Shown here: piece by piece, positions 35,024-43,064 of the stretch | Layout: every line of letters starts with the position of its first letter | Numbering within the stretch: the first letter of the stretch is position 1 | Source: an uncultured Clostridia bacterium | GTDB lineage: Bacteria; Bacillota; Clostridia; Oscillospirales; Acutalibacteraceae | Assembly: GCA_947631855.1 (NCBI GenBank) | Contig: CANRMX010000011.1 | Span: 1 to 50,965, forward strand | Length of the DNA stretch: 50,965 nt | Direction of reading: 5' to 3' | The notes under the pieces: generated by a model | The model's database searches: none | What the model saw: the letters and a program-made list of their open reading frames with translations, nothing else | Told to the model about the DNA's origin: nothing | Position numbers and translations under genes: made by a program

Positions 35024-36166
35024 ATGGCAAAAGTTTTATTCCTCAATCCATATTATTATCCCGGGTTCCGTTCGGGCGGGCCTCAGCGGACGTTGATGAA
35101 TATTGCGGATGCTTTCGGCGAACAACAGGAGATTTATATCCTTACCCAAAACTGCGATTTTGGCAGTTCAGATAGCTACGATGTGGAGACGCACAAATGG
35201 ATCCGTGTCGGAAACGCCAATGTAATGTACCTACCACCAAAGGAATACAATATACTCTCTATAAAGAAATATTCCAAAGATTTCGAGAAGGTTTACGCTT
35301 GCGGTTTGTTTTGCGGATGCACGATAAATGCATTACTTTTGCACAAGTTGAATCCGTCTCAAAAGCTATATGTTGCACCGATGGGGGTGTTTTCTGAAGC
35401 GGCAATTGCATCGAAAGCGCCGAAAAAGCGAAGTTTCTTGTTTGTTTTTAAGCACTGTGGATTCTTCAAGAACATCGTGTGGTCTTTTACATCTAAAATG
35501 GAAATATTAGATGCAAAAAAAGTGCTTGGAGATGCAGCAATCCAGGAGTATATCATTGCTGAAGATTTGCCCCGGATGATTGATTTTGAAACGCAGCTAA
35601 GAAGAGCAAGATCGCAGGACATACATCCAGGCGAACCCCTGAAAATTGTCTTTTTATCAAGGATTTCTCCTCAAAAGAACTTGGACTTTTGTGCTGAAAT
35701 ATTGAGAGAAATCAAAGATATAGACATTTACTTTGATATTTACGGAACGATTGAGGATAAGAGTTATTGGGATAAGTGCAGCGGTTTTCTGGATCAATTG
35801 CCGCATAATATTCACTATAGGTATTGCGGTGAAGTAACCCCCGAAAATGTGATCGACACTTTCTCAAAATATGATGTGTTTCTGTTCCCAACAAAAGGGG
35901 AAAATTTCGGCCATGTGATTTATGAGGCACTTGCTGCCGGGTGCGTGCCAATTATCAGTGATAGGACGCCATGGCAGGACTTGGAAGAAGCCAAATGCGG
36001 TTATGTTTTGCCGCTGGTGGAGCCGAATGCATTTAGAAAGGCGATCCAGAGTCTTGCTGTAAGGAAAGCAGAAATCAAAGAAATGAAAATCAATGCCGTT
36101 GAATATACGCGTGAAAAGAGGAGTAGGGCAATTAAGGAATCCGGATATATGCAAGTGTTTTTGTGA
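35024..36166 (+). CDS. GT4 glycosyltransferase
   Basis: 380 residues. GT-B fold: VLFLNPYYYPGFRSGGPQRTLMNIADAF, then a donor domain with IVFLSRISPQKNLDFCAEIL, IDIYFDIYGTIEDKSYWDKC and the E-x7-E motif FPTKGENFGHVIYEALAAGCVPIISD. Starts on the base after the fnlC stop. The donor and acceptor sugars are unknown; it would add the next residue of the repeat unit after or before FucNAc. Lower GC than the preceding two genes. Confidence 0.87.
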   Translation: MAKVLFLNPYYYPGFRSGGPQRTLMNIADAFGEQQEIYILTQNCDFGSSDSYDVETHKWIRVGNANVMYLPPKEYNILSIKKYSKDFEKVYACGLFCGCTINALLLHKLNPSQKLYVAPMGVFSEAAIASKAPKKRSFLFVFKHCGFFKNIVWSFTSKMEILDAKKVLGDAAIQEYIIAEDLPRMIDFETQLRRARSQDIHPGEPLKIVFLSRISPQKNLDFCAEILREIKDIDIYFDIYGTIEDKSYWDKCSGFLDQLPHNIHYRYCGEVTPENVIDTFSKYDVFLFPTKGENFGHVIYEALAAGCVPIISDRTPWQDLEEAKCGYVLPLVEPNAFRKAIQSLAVRKAEIKEMKINAVEYTREKRSRAIKESGYMQVFL

Positions 36167-36192
36167 TAAAAGTGCTCCAAGGTGGGGATGGT

Positions 36193-37464
36193 ATGGGAAA
36201 GAAGATTTCTAAAATCAATCTGATACTTATTAATGCATTTCTTGTGCGAATCATTGTGCTGATTTGTATTGTTGTCTTAGCAGATATGCTTCCGGCTTAT
36301 GGGCTGCGCGGAAACTTTGTCGAGGCCGATGATTACCGCTATGAACAGGGAGCGGTCGAGTATGCTCATTCTGCAGAAGGATTGATCGATGTTGAAACAT
36401 TTACGGAAATATTTGACTCTATGGGAGATCATACCGGGCACCACTTATTTAGCTTGCCGGAGTTTATTTCTTGGTCTCCACTTTGGTATTGGATCGTCTG
36501 CATTTTGGTCTATATAACCAAATGGCGATGGTCCATTCGTATTCTGAATATTTTGCTGGTGACTTTTTCCGTTAAATTCGTGTATAAACTCACGCAATAT
36601 GTTTATGGTGAGAAAACAGCATTATTGGCCGCCAATCTCATGGCGTATTTGCCTTATATTGTGCTTTTTTCCTGCTTTTCTTACAAAGATTGCCTCATCA
36701 TGTTTTGCACCTTTTTCCTGTGGTATTTTTTTGTTAAAAGGAAATACGAGGGTAGCAACACATGGCAAGACTATTCGGGTGTTGTAATTTGTACAGTACT
36801 TCTTTTCTTAACCAGAAGCGGGTTGAGTTTTATTCTTCTGGGCATTTTGCTGGTGTATTATTATTTTGACAAAATATGTGATGTCATAAAAGATGGAATA
36901 AGAGGCCTCAAAGAAAACAGGAGATTCAATAAAAAACTCGTAGGATTGGCTGTAATATTCGTTCTTGTGTGCGTCCTGGTAGTTCTGTACCGAGCTCCTT
37001 TAATGCGGAAGTTTGCTGCATATATTACGAACGATAACAATTTCGAGGGGCTGGGGTTTGGAGCTTTAGCTAAGATCCGTAGCTTTAAGGACATATGGAA
37101 GCTTCCGTTGACATTGACACTTGCTATCCTGCAACCAATCGGATTTGATGGAGGAATAGCGTCATGGGGTAACCTCATCAGTGTTGTGAACATTGTGATG
37201 TGCCCTGTTGCAGTTGGATGTTTACTATACATCATCCGACGGGATAAACCGGATAGGCCGTGTTTTTGGTTTATGATGCTGTATTACATGATCAGTGCAG
37301 TACCGTCTGTACTGATTTTCAGGCATCTGTTCAGCGTCTTGCCGATACCTTTAATTGCTTGCAGTGACTTTCTTTCGAGAGCCAGTGCAAAGCAGAGAAA
37401 ATGGTGGATGGCCTTGTCTGGATGTTTGATGCTCGCAGTAGCAGCGGTATTTGTTTTTACATAA
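36193..37464 (+). CDS. Polytopic membrane protein, candidate oligosaccharide polymerase (Wzy-like)
   Basis: 423 residues from the ATG at 36193 (GGTGGGG site 3-9 bases upstream; a GTG at 36163 overlapping the previous stop is the alternative). About 9-10 hydrophobic segments, with a soluble loop after the first (ADMLPAYGLRGNFVEADDYRYEQGAVEYAH... to FISWSPLWYW). WSPLWYWIVCILVYITKWRWSIRILNILLVTF resembles GT39-like and polymerase-like membrane proteins of surface-polysaccharide loci. Sequence similarity between polymerases is low, so the call rests on topology and position. Confidence 0.6.
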   Translation: MGKKISKINLILINAFLVRIIVLICIVVLADMLPAYGLRGNFVEADDYRYEQGAVEYAHSAEGLIDVETFTEIFDSMGDHTGHHLFSLPEFISWSPLWYWIVCILVYITKWRWSIRILNILLVTFSVKFVYKLTQYVYGEKTALLAANLMAYLPYIVLFSCFSYKDCLIMFCTFFLWYFFVKRKYEGSNTWQDYSGVVICTVLLFLTRSGLSFILLGILLVYYYFDKICDVIKDGIRGLKENRRFNKKLVGLAVIFVLVCVLVVLYRAPLMRKFAAYITNDNNFEGLGFGALAKIRSFKDIWKLPLTLTLAILQPIGFDGGIASWGNLISVVNIVMCPVAVGCLLYIIRRDKPDRPCFWFMMLYYMISAVPSVLIFRHLFSVLPIPLIACSDFLSRASAKQRKWWMALSGCLMLAVAAVFVFT

Positions 37465-37548
37465 GCGCACGGTATATGAGCTCTTGATGATTCGGACAAA
37501 AAGGGGTATTGCCTTTAAGTCGGAGTCGGGTGGAAATAAGGGTGATTT

Positions 37549-38709
37549 ATGTTGTACGATATTCTTAAAATTGGGGTTGTTTTTTTACTCCGCACAATTT
37601 TGAAAATTTTCTGGATTCTCCCTGTTAAACAGAACCGAATATTGTTTTTCAGTTTTTTTGGGAAACAATATTCTGATAATCCTAAATACCTTTGTACGGA
37701 ATTATCCGCACGATCTATGGAGTATGAGATCGTTTGGGCGTTGAACGATCCAGAAAAATGGAAGGCATACATACCGCAAAGTTATAAAGTGATACCTGCC
37801 AAAGGCATGCGGTTTCTTCTCTATGCTTTAACAGCTAAAGCAGTTGTTACAAACAGCAGCATCTCCTCTTATATCCCGATTCGGAAAAGCCAGATTCTCT
37901 TGGAAACATGGCACGGAGGCGGCGGACTGAAAAGATGTGACCCAAATGGCACATATGATAAGTTCACGTTTATGATTGTTGGGAACGAGGTGAGCGGCGT
38001 GGTGGAAAGTAGCCGCTTTGTCACAGAAGAACTTTTCAAAAAATCTTTTGGATATACAGACTGTGACTTTATCCGTTCCGGAATGCCGCGAAACAGCATT
38101 TTATATACGAACAACGACGAGATACGCCAAAAAGTTTATGACTACTTTGGTGTGGAGGACATAGAAAATACAGCGTTGCTTCTATATGCGCCAACGTTTA
38201 GAAATTCTTTTCAGAATGCAGTCTTCCTTCAATCGGAAGAAAAATTGGACACGGTAAGTTTACTGAATAAGCTTGAAAAGAAGTTCCAAAAGAGATTTCT
38301 CTTGCTATTTCGTGCGCACCATTCTTTTGCCGAAGGTTTTTCTGACACAGATTATCTTGACGCGACAAATTATCCAGATGTCCAGGAACTGCTGTATGCG
38401 TCCGCAGTGCTGCTCACGGATTATTCTTCATGTATGTGGGACATGAGCCTGATGAAAAAGCCGATATTCCTTTATACGCCGGATCTGAATGATTATTTAA
38501 GCGAAAAAGGTTTTTATTGTGATTTTTTGAATTTGCCTTTTCCTATTGCAAGAGATCAGGCCACTCTGGAAAAAAACGTTTCCGAATTTGATCAAGTCTC
38601 CTATGTGAAAAAAGTGGGGGCATATCTGAGTGAAATGGGAAGTTATGAAAGCCCTGATTCGGCAAAAAAAGTTTGTGACTGGTTAGTAAATAGAATGCAA
38701 GCTAAATAG
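37549..38709 (+). CDS. CDP-alditol:polyol-phosphate transferase (TagB/TagF/TarL-like)
   Basis: 386 residues. Glyphos_transf family: an N-terminal membrane-associated stretch, KQNRILFFSFFGKQYSDNPKYLCTEL, LLETWHGGGGLKRCDPNG (catalytic His), FIRSGMPRNSILY, LLYAPTFRNS, LFRAHHSF and LLTDYSSCMWDMSLMKKPIFLYTPDLNDYLSEKGFYCDF. Members attach glycerol- or ribitol-phosphate from a CDP donor to a teichoic acid or capsule glycan at the cytoplasmic membrane face. The following three genes appear to make the CDP-alditol donor. AAGGGTG precedes the ATG. Confidence 0.87.
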   Translation: MLYDILKIGVVFLLRTILKIFWILPVKQNRILFFSFFGKQYSDNPKYLCTELSARSMEYEIVWALNDPEKWKAYIPQSYKVIPAKGMRFLLYALTAKAVVTNSSISSYIPIRKSQILLETWHGGGGLKRCDPNGTYDKFTFMIVGNEVSGVVESSRFVTEELFKKSFGYTDCDFIRSGMPRNSILYTNNDEIRQKVYDYFGVEDIENTALLLYAPTFRNSFQNAVFLQSEEKLDTVSLLNKLEKKFQKRFLLLFRAHHSFAEGFSDTDYLDATNYPDVQELLYASAVLLTDYSSCMWDMSLMKKPIFLYTPDLNDYLSEKGFYCDFLNLPFPIARDQATLEKNVSEFDQVSYVKKVGAYLSEMGSYESPDSAKKVCDWLVNRMQAK

Positions 38710-38746
38710 CATACAGTCAGTATAACGTGCAGGAGGGTACTAAAAA

Positions 38747-39448
38747 ATGACAATCGGACTGATACTTTCCGGTGGCATCGGAAGTCGGATGGCGACAAAC
38801 GGAATTCCAAAACAGTATCTTTCACTCTGTGGTCATCCTATCATATCCTACTCTCTACAAACATTTGACGCCCACCCCAGCATTGCAGAAATGGTGATCG
38901 TTGCGGACAAGATCTGGCAGGAGCAGATCACAGAATGTATAGATCGAAGTCACATAACAAAGCCTGTTTTCTTTGCTGATCCGGGTGAGACGAGGCAGTA
39001 CTCTATATTCAACGGACTCAAAAAAATTGTACAATCGTGTACGAATACGGATTATGTGATTATCCACGATGCCGCACGGCCCCTGGTCAGTGGGAAACTG
39101 ATCTCCAGGTGCCTCGGTGCGTTGTTCGGCCATGACGGAGTGATGCCCGTACTGCCAGCGAAGGATACCTTTTATTTAACGGATGGGCACGGGAAAGTTG
39201 TCCAGCTTTTGAACCGTTCCGCGCTGGCGGCGGGGCAGGCACCGGAAGCCTTTGTATTTCAAAAATATTATGAAGCCCATCTGAAAACACCTCGAAAAGA
39301 GTTGTTGAAGATCAACGGAAGTACAGAGATTGCTGTGTTGAACGGGTTTGATATCGTGACAGTCGATGGGGACGAACGCAATATCAAAATCACAACCTCA
39401 AGCGATCTCACTTTGGCAGAGCAGTATATGAAAGAGGCGAAGAGATGA
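38747..39448 (+). CDS. IspD/TarI-family cytidylyltransferase (alditol-phosphate activation)
   Basis: 233 residues. Nucleotidyltransferase fold: LILSGGIGSRMATNGIPKQYL (CTP-binding G-G-x-G-x-R), DYVIIHDAARPLVS (metal Asp), LNRSALAAGQAPEAF and VDGDERNIKITTSSDLTLAEQYM. The family includes IspD and TarI. Being locked by an ATGA overlap to a polyol dehydrogenase next to a TagF-like gene argues for a TarI-type role: CTP plus alditol phosphate gives CDP-alditol. GGAGG lies 9 bases before the ATG. Confidence 0.88.
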   Translation: MTIGLILSGGIGSRMATNGIPKQYLSLCGHPIISYSLQTFDAHPSIAEMVIVADKIWQEQITECIDRSHITKPVFFADPGETRQYSIFNGLKKIVQSCTNTDYVIIHDAARPLVSGKLISRCLGALFGHDGVMPVLPAKDTFYLTDGHGKVVQLLNRSALAAGQAPEAFVFQKYYEAHLKTPRKELLKINGSTEIAVLNGFDIVTVDGDERNIKITTSSDLTLAEQYMKEAKR

Positions 39449-40497
39449 AAGCGCTGGTATTGGAAGATATAGGAAAGCTTGAGTATAAAGATGTACCAGA
39501 CCCGTCTGTGGGATCCGGTGAGGTACTGCTGAAGGTACAAGCCTGCGGCATTTGTTCCAGCGACATCCCTCGGATATTTACAACGGGCACTTATCATTTC
39601 CCAACAGTCCCGGGGCATGAGTTCGCTGGAGAAATCATTGCATGCGGACCAGGGGTGGACAAAGGACTGATCGGACGTCGTGCCGCAGTGTTTCCTCTTT
39701 TGCCCTGTGGAAAATGCGATTCCTGCCGAGAAGAGGAATACGCCCGATGCTCTGATTATAATTATTTTGGTTCCCGCTGCGATGGGGCCTTTGCAGAGTA
39801 TATTGCGGTTCCTGTTTGGAATCTTGTACTCTGTTCGGACCGAATACCGTATTCGACGGCGGCCTTGTGTGAGCCGGCCTCTGTTGCCAAGCACTGCGTG
39901 GATGCGGGAAAAATTCGAGTTGGGGAGACTGTTGCCGTTATAGGGACGGGGACGATTGGGCTGCTAGCGGCATTGTGGGCCAAGATTCAGGGCGCGGAAA
40001 AGGTGATCACAGTAGGAAGGTCGGACAAGTGTTTTGCCTTTGCCAAGTCTTTGGGAATAGACTGTACCATTGATTCTTCCCGAGACGATTCCCTAAATCA
40101 GCTTCTGAATCTCACGCAGGGCAGGGGTGCCGATGTGGTCCTCGAATGTGTGGGCAGGCCTGAGGCAATCAGCAACGCTATACTTTACGCCAAAAAAGGC
40201 GGTCGGGTCGTGCTGACAGGCAACCCTTACGGAGATATTTGCCTCAACAAGGATGTGTACTGGAAGATCCTGCGAAACGAACTCACGGTGACAGGGACCT
40301 GGAATTCCAGCTACAAGTCCTCCGTTAATAATTGGCGTGAGACAGTGGAGGCTCTGGAGACCGGGAGGCTGCATATAGATCGACTCATCACGCATAAATT
40401 TCCGTTGGAGCGGTATAAAGAAGCCCTTGATACGGTGCGGAATCCGGGGATTTTCTCATTAAAAGTGATGTTTGAGCCAGAGGGAGGAAAAGTATGA
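39445..40497 (+). CDS. Zinc-dependent polyol-phosphate dehydrogenase (TarJ/GatD-like)
   Basis: 350 residues, medium-chain dehydrogenase. Catalytic zinc region GICSSDIPR...PGHEFAGEI (Cys, His, Glu), structural zinc cysteines in LLPCGKCDSCREEEYARC, and cofactor site VAVIGTGTIGLLAALWAKIQGA. Closest in style to galactitol-1-phosphate 5-dehydrogenases. By context it reduces a pentulose 5-phosphate to a pentitol phosphate for the cytidylyltransferase. It overlaps both neighbours by ATGA, a strong sign of one pathway. Confidence 0.88.
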   Translation: MKALVLEDIGKLEYKDVPDPSVGSGEVLLKVQACGICSSDIPRIFTTGTYHFPTVPGHEFAGEIIACGPGVDKGLIGRRAAVFPLLPCGKCDSCREEEYARCSDYNYFGSRCDGAFAEYIAVPVWNLVLCSDRIPYSTAALCEPASVAKHCVDAGKIRVGETVAVIGTGTIGLLAALWAKIQGAEKVITVGRSDKCFAFAKSLGIDCTIDSSRDDSLNQLLNLTQGRGADVVLECVGRPEAISNAILYAKKGGRVVLTGNPYGDICLNKDVYWKILRNELTVTGTWNSSYKSSVNNWRETVEALETGRLHIDRLITHKFPLERYKEALDTVRNPGIFSLKVMFEPEGGKV

Positions 40498-41165
40498 ACA
40501 AAGCAAAAATATCCGTTTCCATGATGTGTTCAAACCTGGTGGACCTGAAGCGGACTGTGGAGATTTTTGAAGAAGAACATATAGAGTATCTGCATATTGA
40601 TGTAATGGACGGCAGTTTTGTACCAAATTTTGGCTTGGGTTCAGATTATATTCGGGGACTGAGAGAGTTGACGAATATCCCGCTGGATATTCACATGATG
40701 GTGACGTCTCCGGAATACAAATTCCGTTGGATTGGAATACGGGAAACGGACATCGTATCGATCCACTACGAGAGTACCACGCAGATTCAACGGGCGTTGG
40801 ACTGGCTGGCAGAGATAGGGTGTCGGCGCTTCCTGGCAATTAATCCGGCGACGCCCATCTATGTTTTGGAAGAAGTACTAGATTATATAGATGGAATCAA
40901 TTTACTAATGGTAAATCCAGGCTTTGCCGGGCAGAAGATCGTGCCAAGCACATTGAAAAAAGCGGAAAAGCTGATGTTGTTTTTGAAAGAGCACGGCAAG
41001 GAAGATATTCAGGTTGAAGTAGATGGAAATATAACGTTTGAGAACGCGAGTAAACTTCGGCATATCGGGGCAGACATTTTTGTCGCAGGGACGTCGAGCG
41101 TATTTCTCGGTGCAATAGATTCTTACAGGAAAAACATTCTGGAGTTAAAAAAAGCCATAAATTAA
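40494..41165 (+). CDS. Ribulose-phosphate 3-epimerase-family protein
   Basis: 223 residues, TIM barrel. Rpe motifs are intact: HIDVMDGSFVPNFGLG (metal His and catalytic Asp), LDIHMMVTSPE, INPATPIYVLEEVLDYIDGINLLMVNPGFAGQK and VEVDGNITFENASKL (second catalytic Asp). It interconverts ribulose 5-phosphate and xylulose 5-phosphate or a close analogue. Location inside the CDP-alditol module, with overlapping start, suggests it supplies the specific pentulose phosphate to the dehydrogenase rather than serving central metabolism. LMVNPG replaces the more usual MSVNPG. Confidence 0.88.
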   Translation: MNKAKISVSMMCSNLVDLKRTVEIFEEEHIEYLHIDVMDGSFVPNFGLGSDYIRGLRELTNIPLDIHMMVTSPEYKFRWIGIRETDIVSIHYESTTQIQRALDWLAEIGCRRFLAINPATPIYVLEEVLDYIDGINLLMVNPGFAGQKIVPSTLKKAEKLMLFLKEHGKEDIQVEVDGNITFENASKLRHIGADIFVAGTSSVFLGAIDSYRKNILELKKAIN

Positions 41166-41261
41166 TAAGCTGCCGCAAAAAGATAGCCTAGGGGAAGGAG
41201 TTGCCCGAGCGAGATTCTTTCGTAAGCTTAGAATACATGGATCAAGAAGGAGAGAATGTAT

Positions 41262-42683
41262 ATGAAGGGACGAGGCAAGTATTCGGAATTAACAAAGAAT
41301 ATGCTCGTGCTATTCATAGGGAATCTCTCTTCTAAAGTATTGGTTTTTTTACTGGTCCCGATATACACACGTGTGTTGTCCAGCGCAGAATATGGGGTGT
41401 ACGATCTGTCTGTATCTACGGCTCAGATGATTTTTCCCATTTTATCCCTCAATATTATCGATTGTATTTTACGGTTTGCGCTGGATAAAACGAAAGACGC
41501 AACAGAAGTTTTTCGGATCGCACGGATGATCGTTTCGATTAACTGCGTGTTAGCCGGGATATGTGCGTCTCTTATTTTCTTTTTGAGCCCGCAAAATGAG
41601 ATCAAGGAACACATTTGGCTGATCCTTCTGTATTACATCTTCTATTCCTATAATCAGATGTTTCTACAAGTGGTAAAGGCCATTGACCGTGTAAGCGCAA
41701 TTGCAGCGACTGGGTTTGTCAGTTCCATTGTTCTTTTTGGCACCACTTTCCTTTTTCTCTTTCCTATGCAGCTGGGTTTAAAGGGCTTTTTCCTATCCAA
41801 CATATTGAGCCAGTGCTCGTCGTTCGTAATGTATCTATTTGCTTGTAGGTCAATATGGATTCACAAGTTGCGTAAATCTACATGGGACAAGATGCTATGT
41901 CTCAGTATGTTGAAGTATTCCGTACCCTTGATTGCGATAACGCTTTGCTGGTGGGTAAACAGTAATGCGGATAAATACGTAGTTTTAGCTTTATGCGAAG
42001 TTTCCGTAACGGGCTTACTAGCGACTGCATACAAAATCCCCAATGTGTTAAGCGTGCTGTCTGGGATTTTTACACAAGCATGGCAGATTACAGCAATTAA
42101 GGAATATGATGCCCAAGAAGAAACCGGAGCATTTTATACTTCTGCTTTTTCCAAACTTAATTTTGTAGCTTGTTCCGGTATAGCAATTTGCATTCCTTTG
42201 ACAAAAATATTCGCCACGATTCTTTTCGCAAAAGAGTTTTATGAGGCATGGACATTTGTTCCTTTCCTGTTGGTAAGTGTTCTATTTACAGTAGCATCCG
42301 GATTTCTCGGTCCGATTTTAACCGCAGGCTATCAAGTTAAAATGATCACGATCTCCGGGTTAGTCGGAATGATTCTCAATGTGGTGCTGAATATAGGGCT
42401 TACTCTTTTAATAGGGCCACAGGGCGTTGTAATCGCTACAGCCATTTCGAGTTTCGCTATTTTTTTCGTTCGCTTATATGCGATGAAGGGCAAAGATTTT
42501 CATTTCGGGAAAAGGAACGGCTTTGCCTGGTGCTTGGTTGTGCTCTCTGCAGTCAGTTATGTGTTTTTTGATTTTGAATGGATCAGTCTGGTATTAAGTT
42601 TACTCACGATCGCCCTTTTTTCAAAGGATATTCAAGACACATTTATGATGCTTAAAAAAGCAATATCTGCTCAGAGGAAGTAG
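41262..42683 (+). CDS. Oligosaccharide flippase (Wzx, PST/MVF family)
   Basis: 473 residues with about 12-14 membrane helices: NMLVLFIGNLSSKVLVFLLVPIYTRVLSSAEYGVYDLSVSTAQMIFPILSL at the N terminus is the usual Wzx opening. Later parts include YSVPLIAITLCWWVNSNADKYVV and TKIFATILFAKEFYEAWTFVPFLL. It flips the undecaprenyl-linked repeat unit outwards. The start at 41262 is 9 bases from GGAG; an ATG at 41256 is only 3 bases away. Last gene of the operon, followed by a hairpin at 42767-42800. Confidence 0.92.
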   Translation: MKGRGKYSELTKNMLVLFIGNLSSKVLVFLLVPIYTRVLSSAEYGVYDLSVSTAQMIFPILSLNIIDCILRFALDKTKDATEVFRIARMIVSINCVLAGICASLIFFLSPQNEIKEHIWLILLYYIFYSYNQMFLQVVKAIDRVSAIAATGFVSSIVLFGTTFLFLFPMQLGLKGFFLSNILSQCSSFVMYLFACRSIWIHKLRKSTWDKMLCLSMLKYSVPLIAITLCWWVNSNADKYVVLALCEVSVTGLLATAYKIPNVLSVLSGIFTQAWQITAIKEYDAQEETGAFYTSAFSKLNFVACSGIAICIPLTKIFATILFAKEFYEAWTFVPFLLVSVLFTVASGFLGPILTAGYQVKMITISGLVGMILNVVLNIGLTLLIGPQGVVIATAISSFAIFFVRLYAMKGKDFHFGKRNGFAWCLVVLSAVSYVFFDFEWISLVLSLLTIALFSKDIQDTFMMLKKAISAQRK

Positions 42684-42766
42684 ATAAGTACTGCACCTCT
42701 CCCATCATTCCCTCCACACTTTCTCGCCCGAGTTCAGATTTCTATTTTCCCCCCGCTTGCCCTCTC

Positions 42767-42800
42767 TTTCAGAATGATTACTCTCAACATCATTCTGAAA
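42767..42800. terminator. Hairpin ending the polysaccharide operon
   Basis: Perfect 12-base stem with loop TACTCTCAAC; it is followed by GGGGGG rather than T residues, so termination efficiency is uncertain. Confidence 0.45.
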
Positions 42801-42844
42801 GGGGGGAAGCTTTGTTTTTTGCGCAACTTATTGAACTCTATCCC

Positions 42845-42873
42845 TTGACACCCCCGAATAAAAGTTCTATAAT
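42845..42873 (+). promoter_or_regulatory. Promoter P1 of the TerB operon (full consensus)
   Basis: TTGACA (42845-42850), exact 17-base spacer, TATAAT (42868-42873). The transcript leader would be about 185 bases. Confidence 0.85.
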
Positions 42874-42907
42874 AAATCAGAAACTTCGTTCCCGGACCTG
42901 GACCCCG

Positions 42908-42936
42908 TTGCAATCCGGGAGAAAATCAGGTATAAT
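42908..42936 (+). promoter_or_regulatory. Promoter P2 of the TerB operon
   Basis: TTGCAA (42908-42913), exact 17-base spacer, TATAAT (42931-42936), 63 bases downstream of P1. Confidence 0.75.
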
Positions 42937-43064
42937 CAAAAGGGCTGTAAGGCTTGCCGCCCGCAGGTCGATCCGTTCACCGACTGGGCAAGCTGTTATC
43001 AGAGATCGCCGGCGCGTCTGAACGCACGCTCGGGGATTAGGCGCCGCGCTGCTGGGAGGCTGTT

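Larger units (their letters stand above)
42684..43064. other. Boundary region between the polysaccharide operon and the TerB operon
   Basis: No supportable gene. It contains a perfect 12-base inverted repeat (42767-42800: TTTCAGAATGAT / ATCATTCTGAAA, loop of 10) without a T tract, two promoters (42845-42873 and 42908-42936) and a structured leader with GCTTGCC (42952-42958) pairing with GGCAAGC (42987-42993). A 69-codon frame inside has no ribosome-binding site and odd composition, so it was not called. Confidence 0.7.

Noticed and set aside
38747-39448. Calling this gene the housekeeping ispD
   Set aside because: The fold is shared, but the ATGA coupling to a polyol dehydrogenase beside a TagF-like gene favours a TarI-type role.
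42812-43021. A 69-codon frame upstream of the TerB_N gene
   Set aside because: No ribosome-binding site, spans both promoters and has Arg/Ser-rich random composition; treated as leader sequence.
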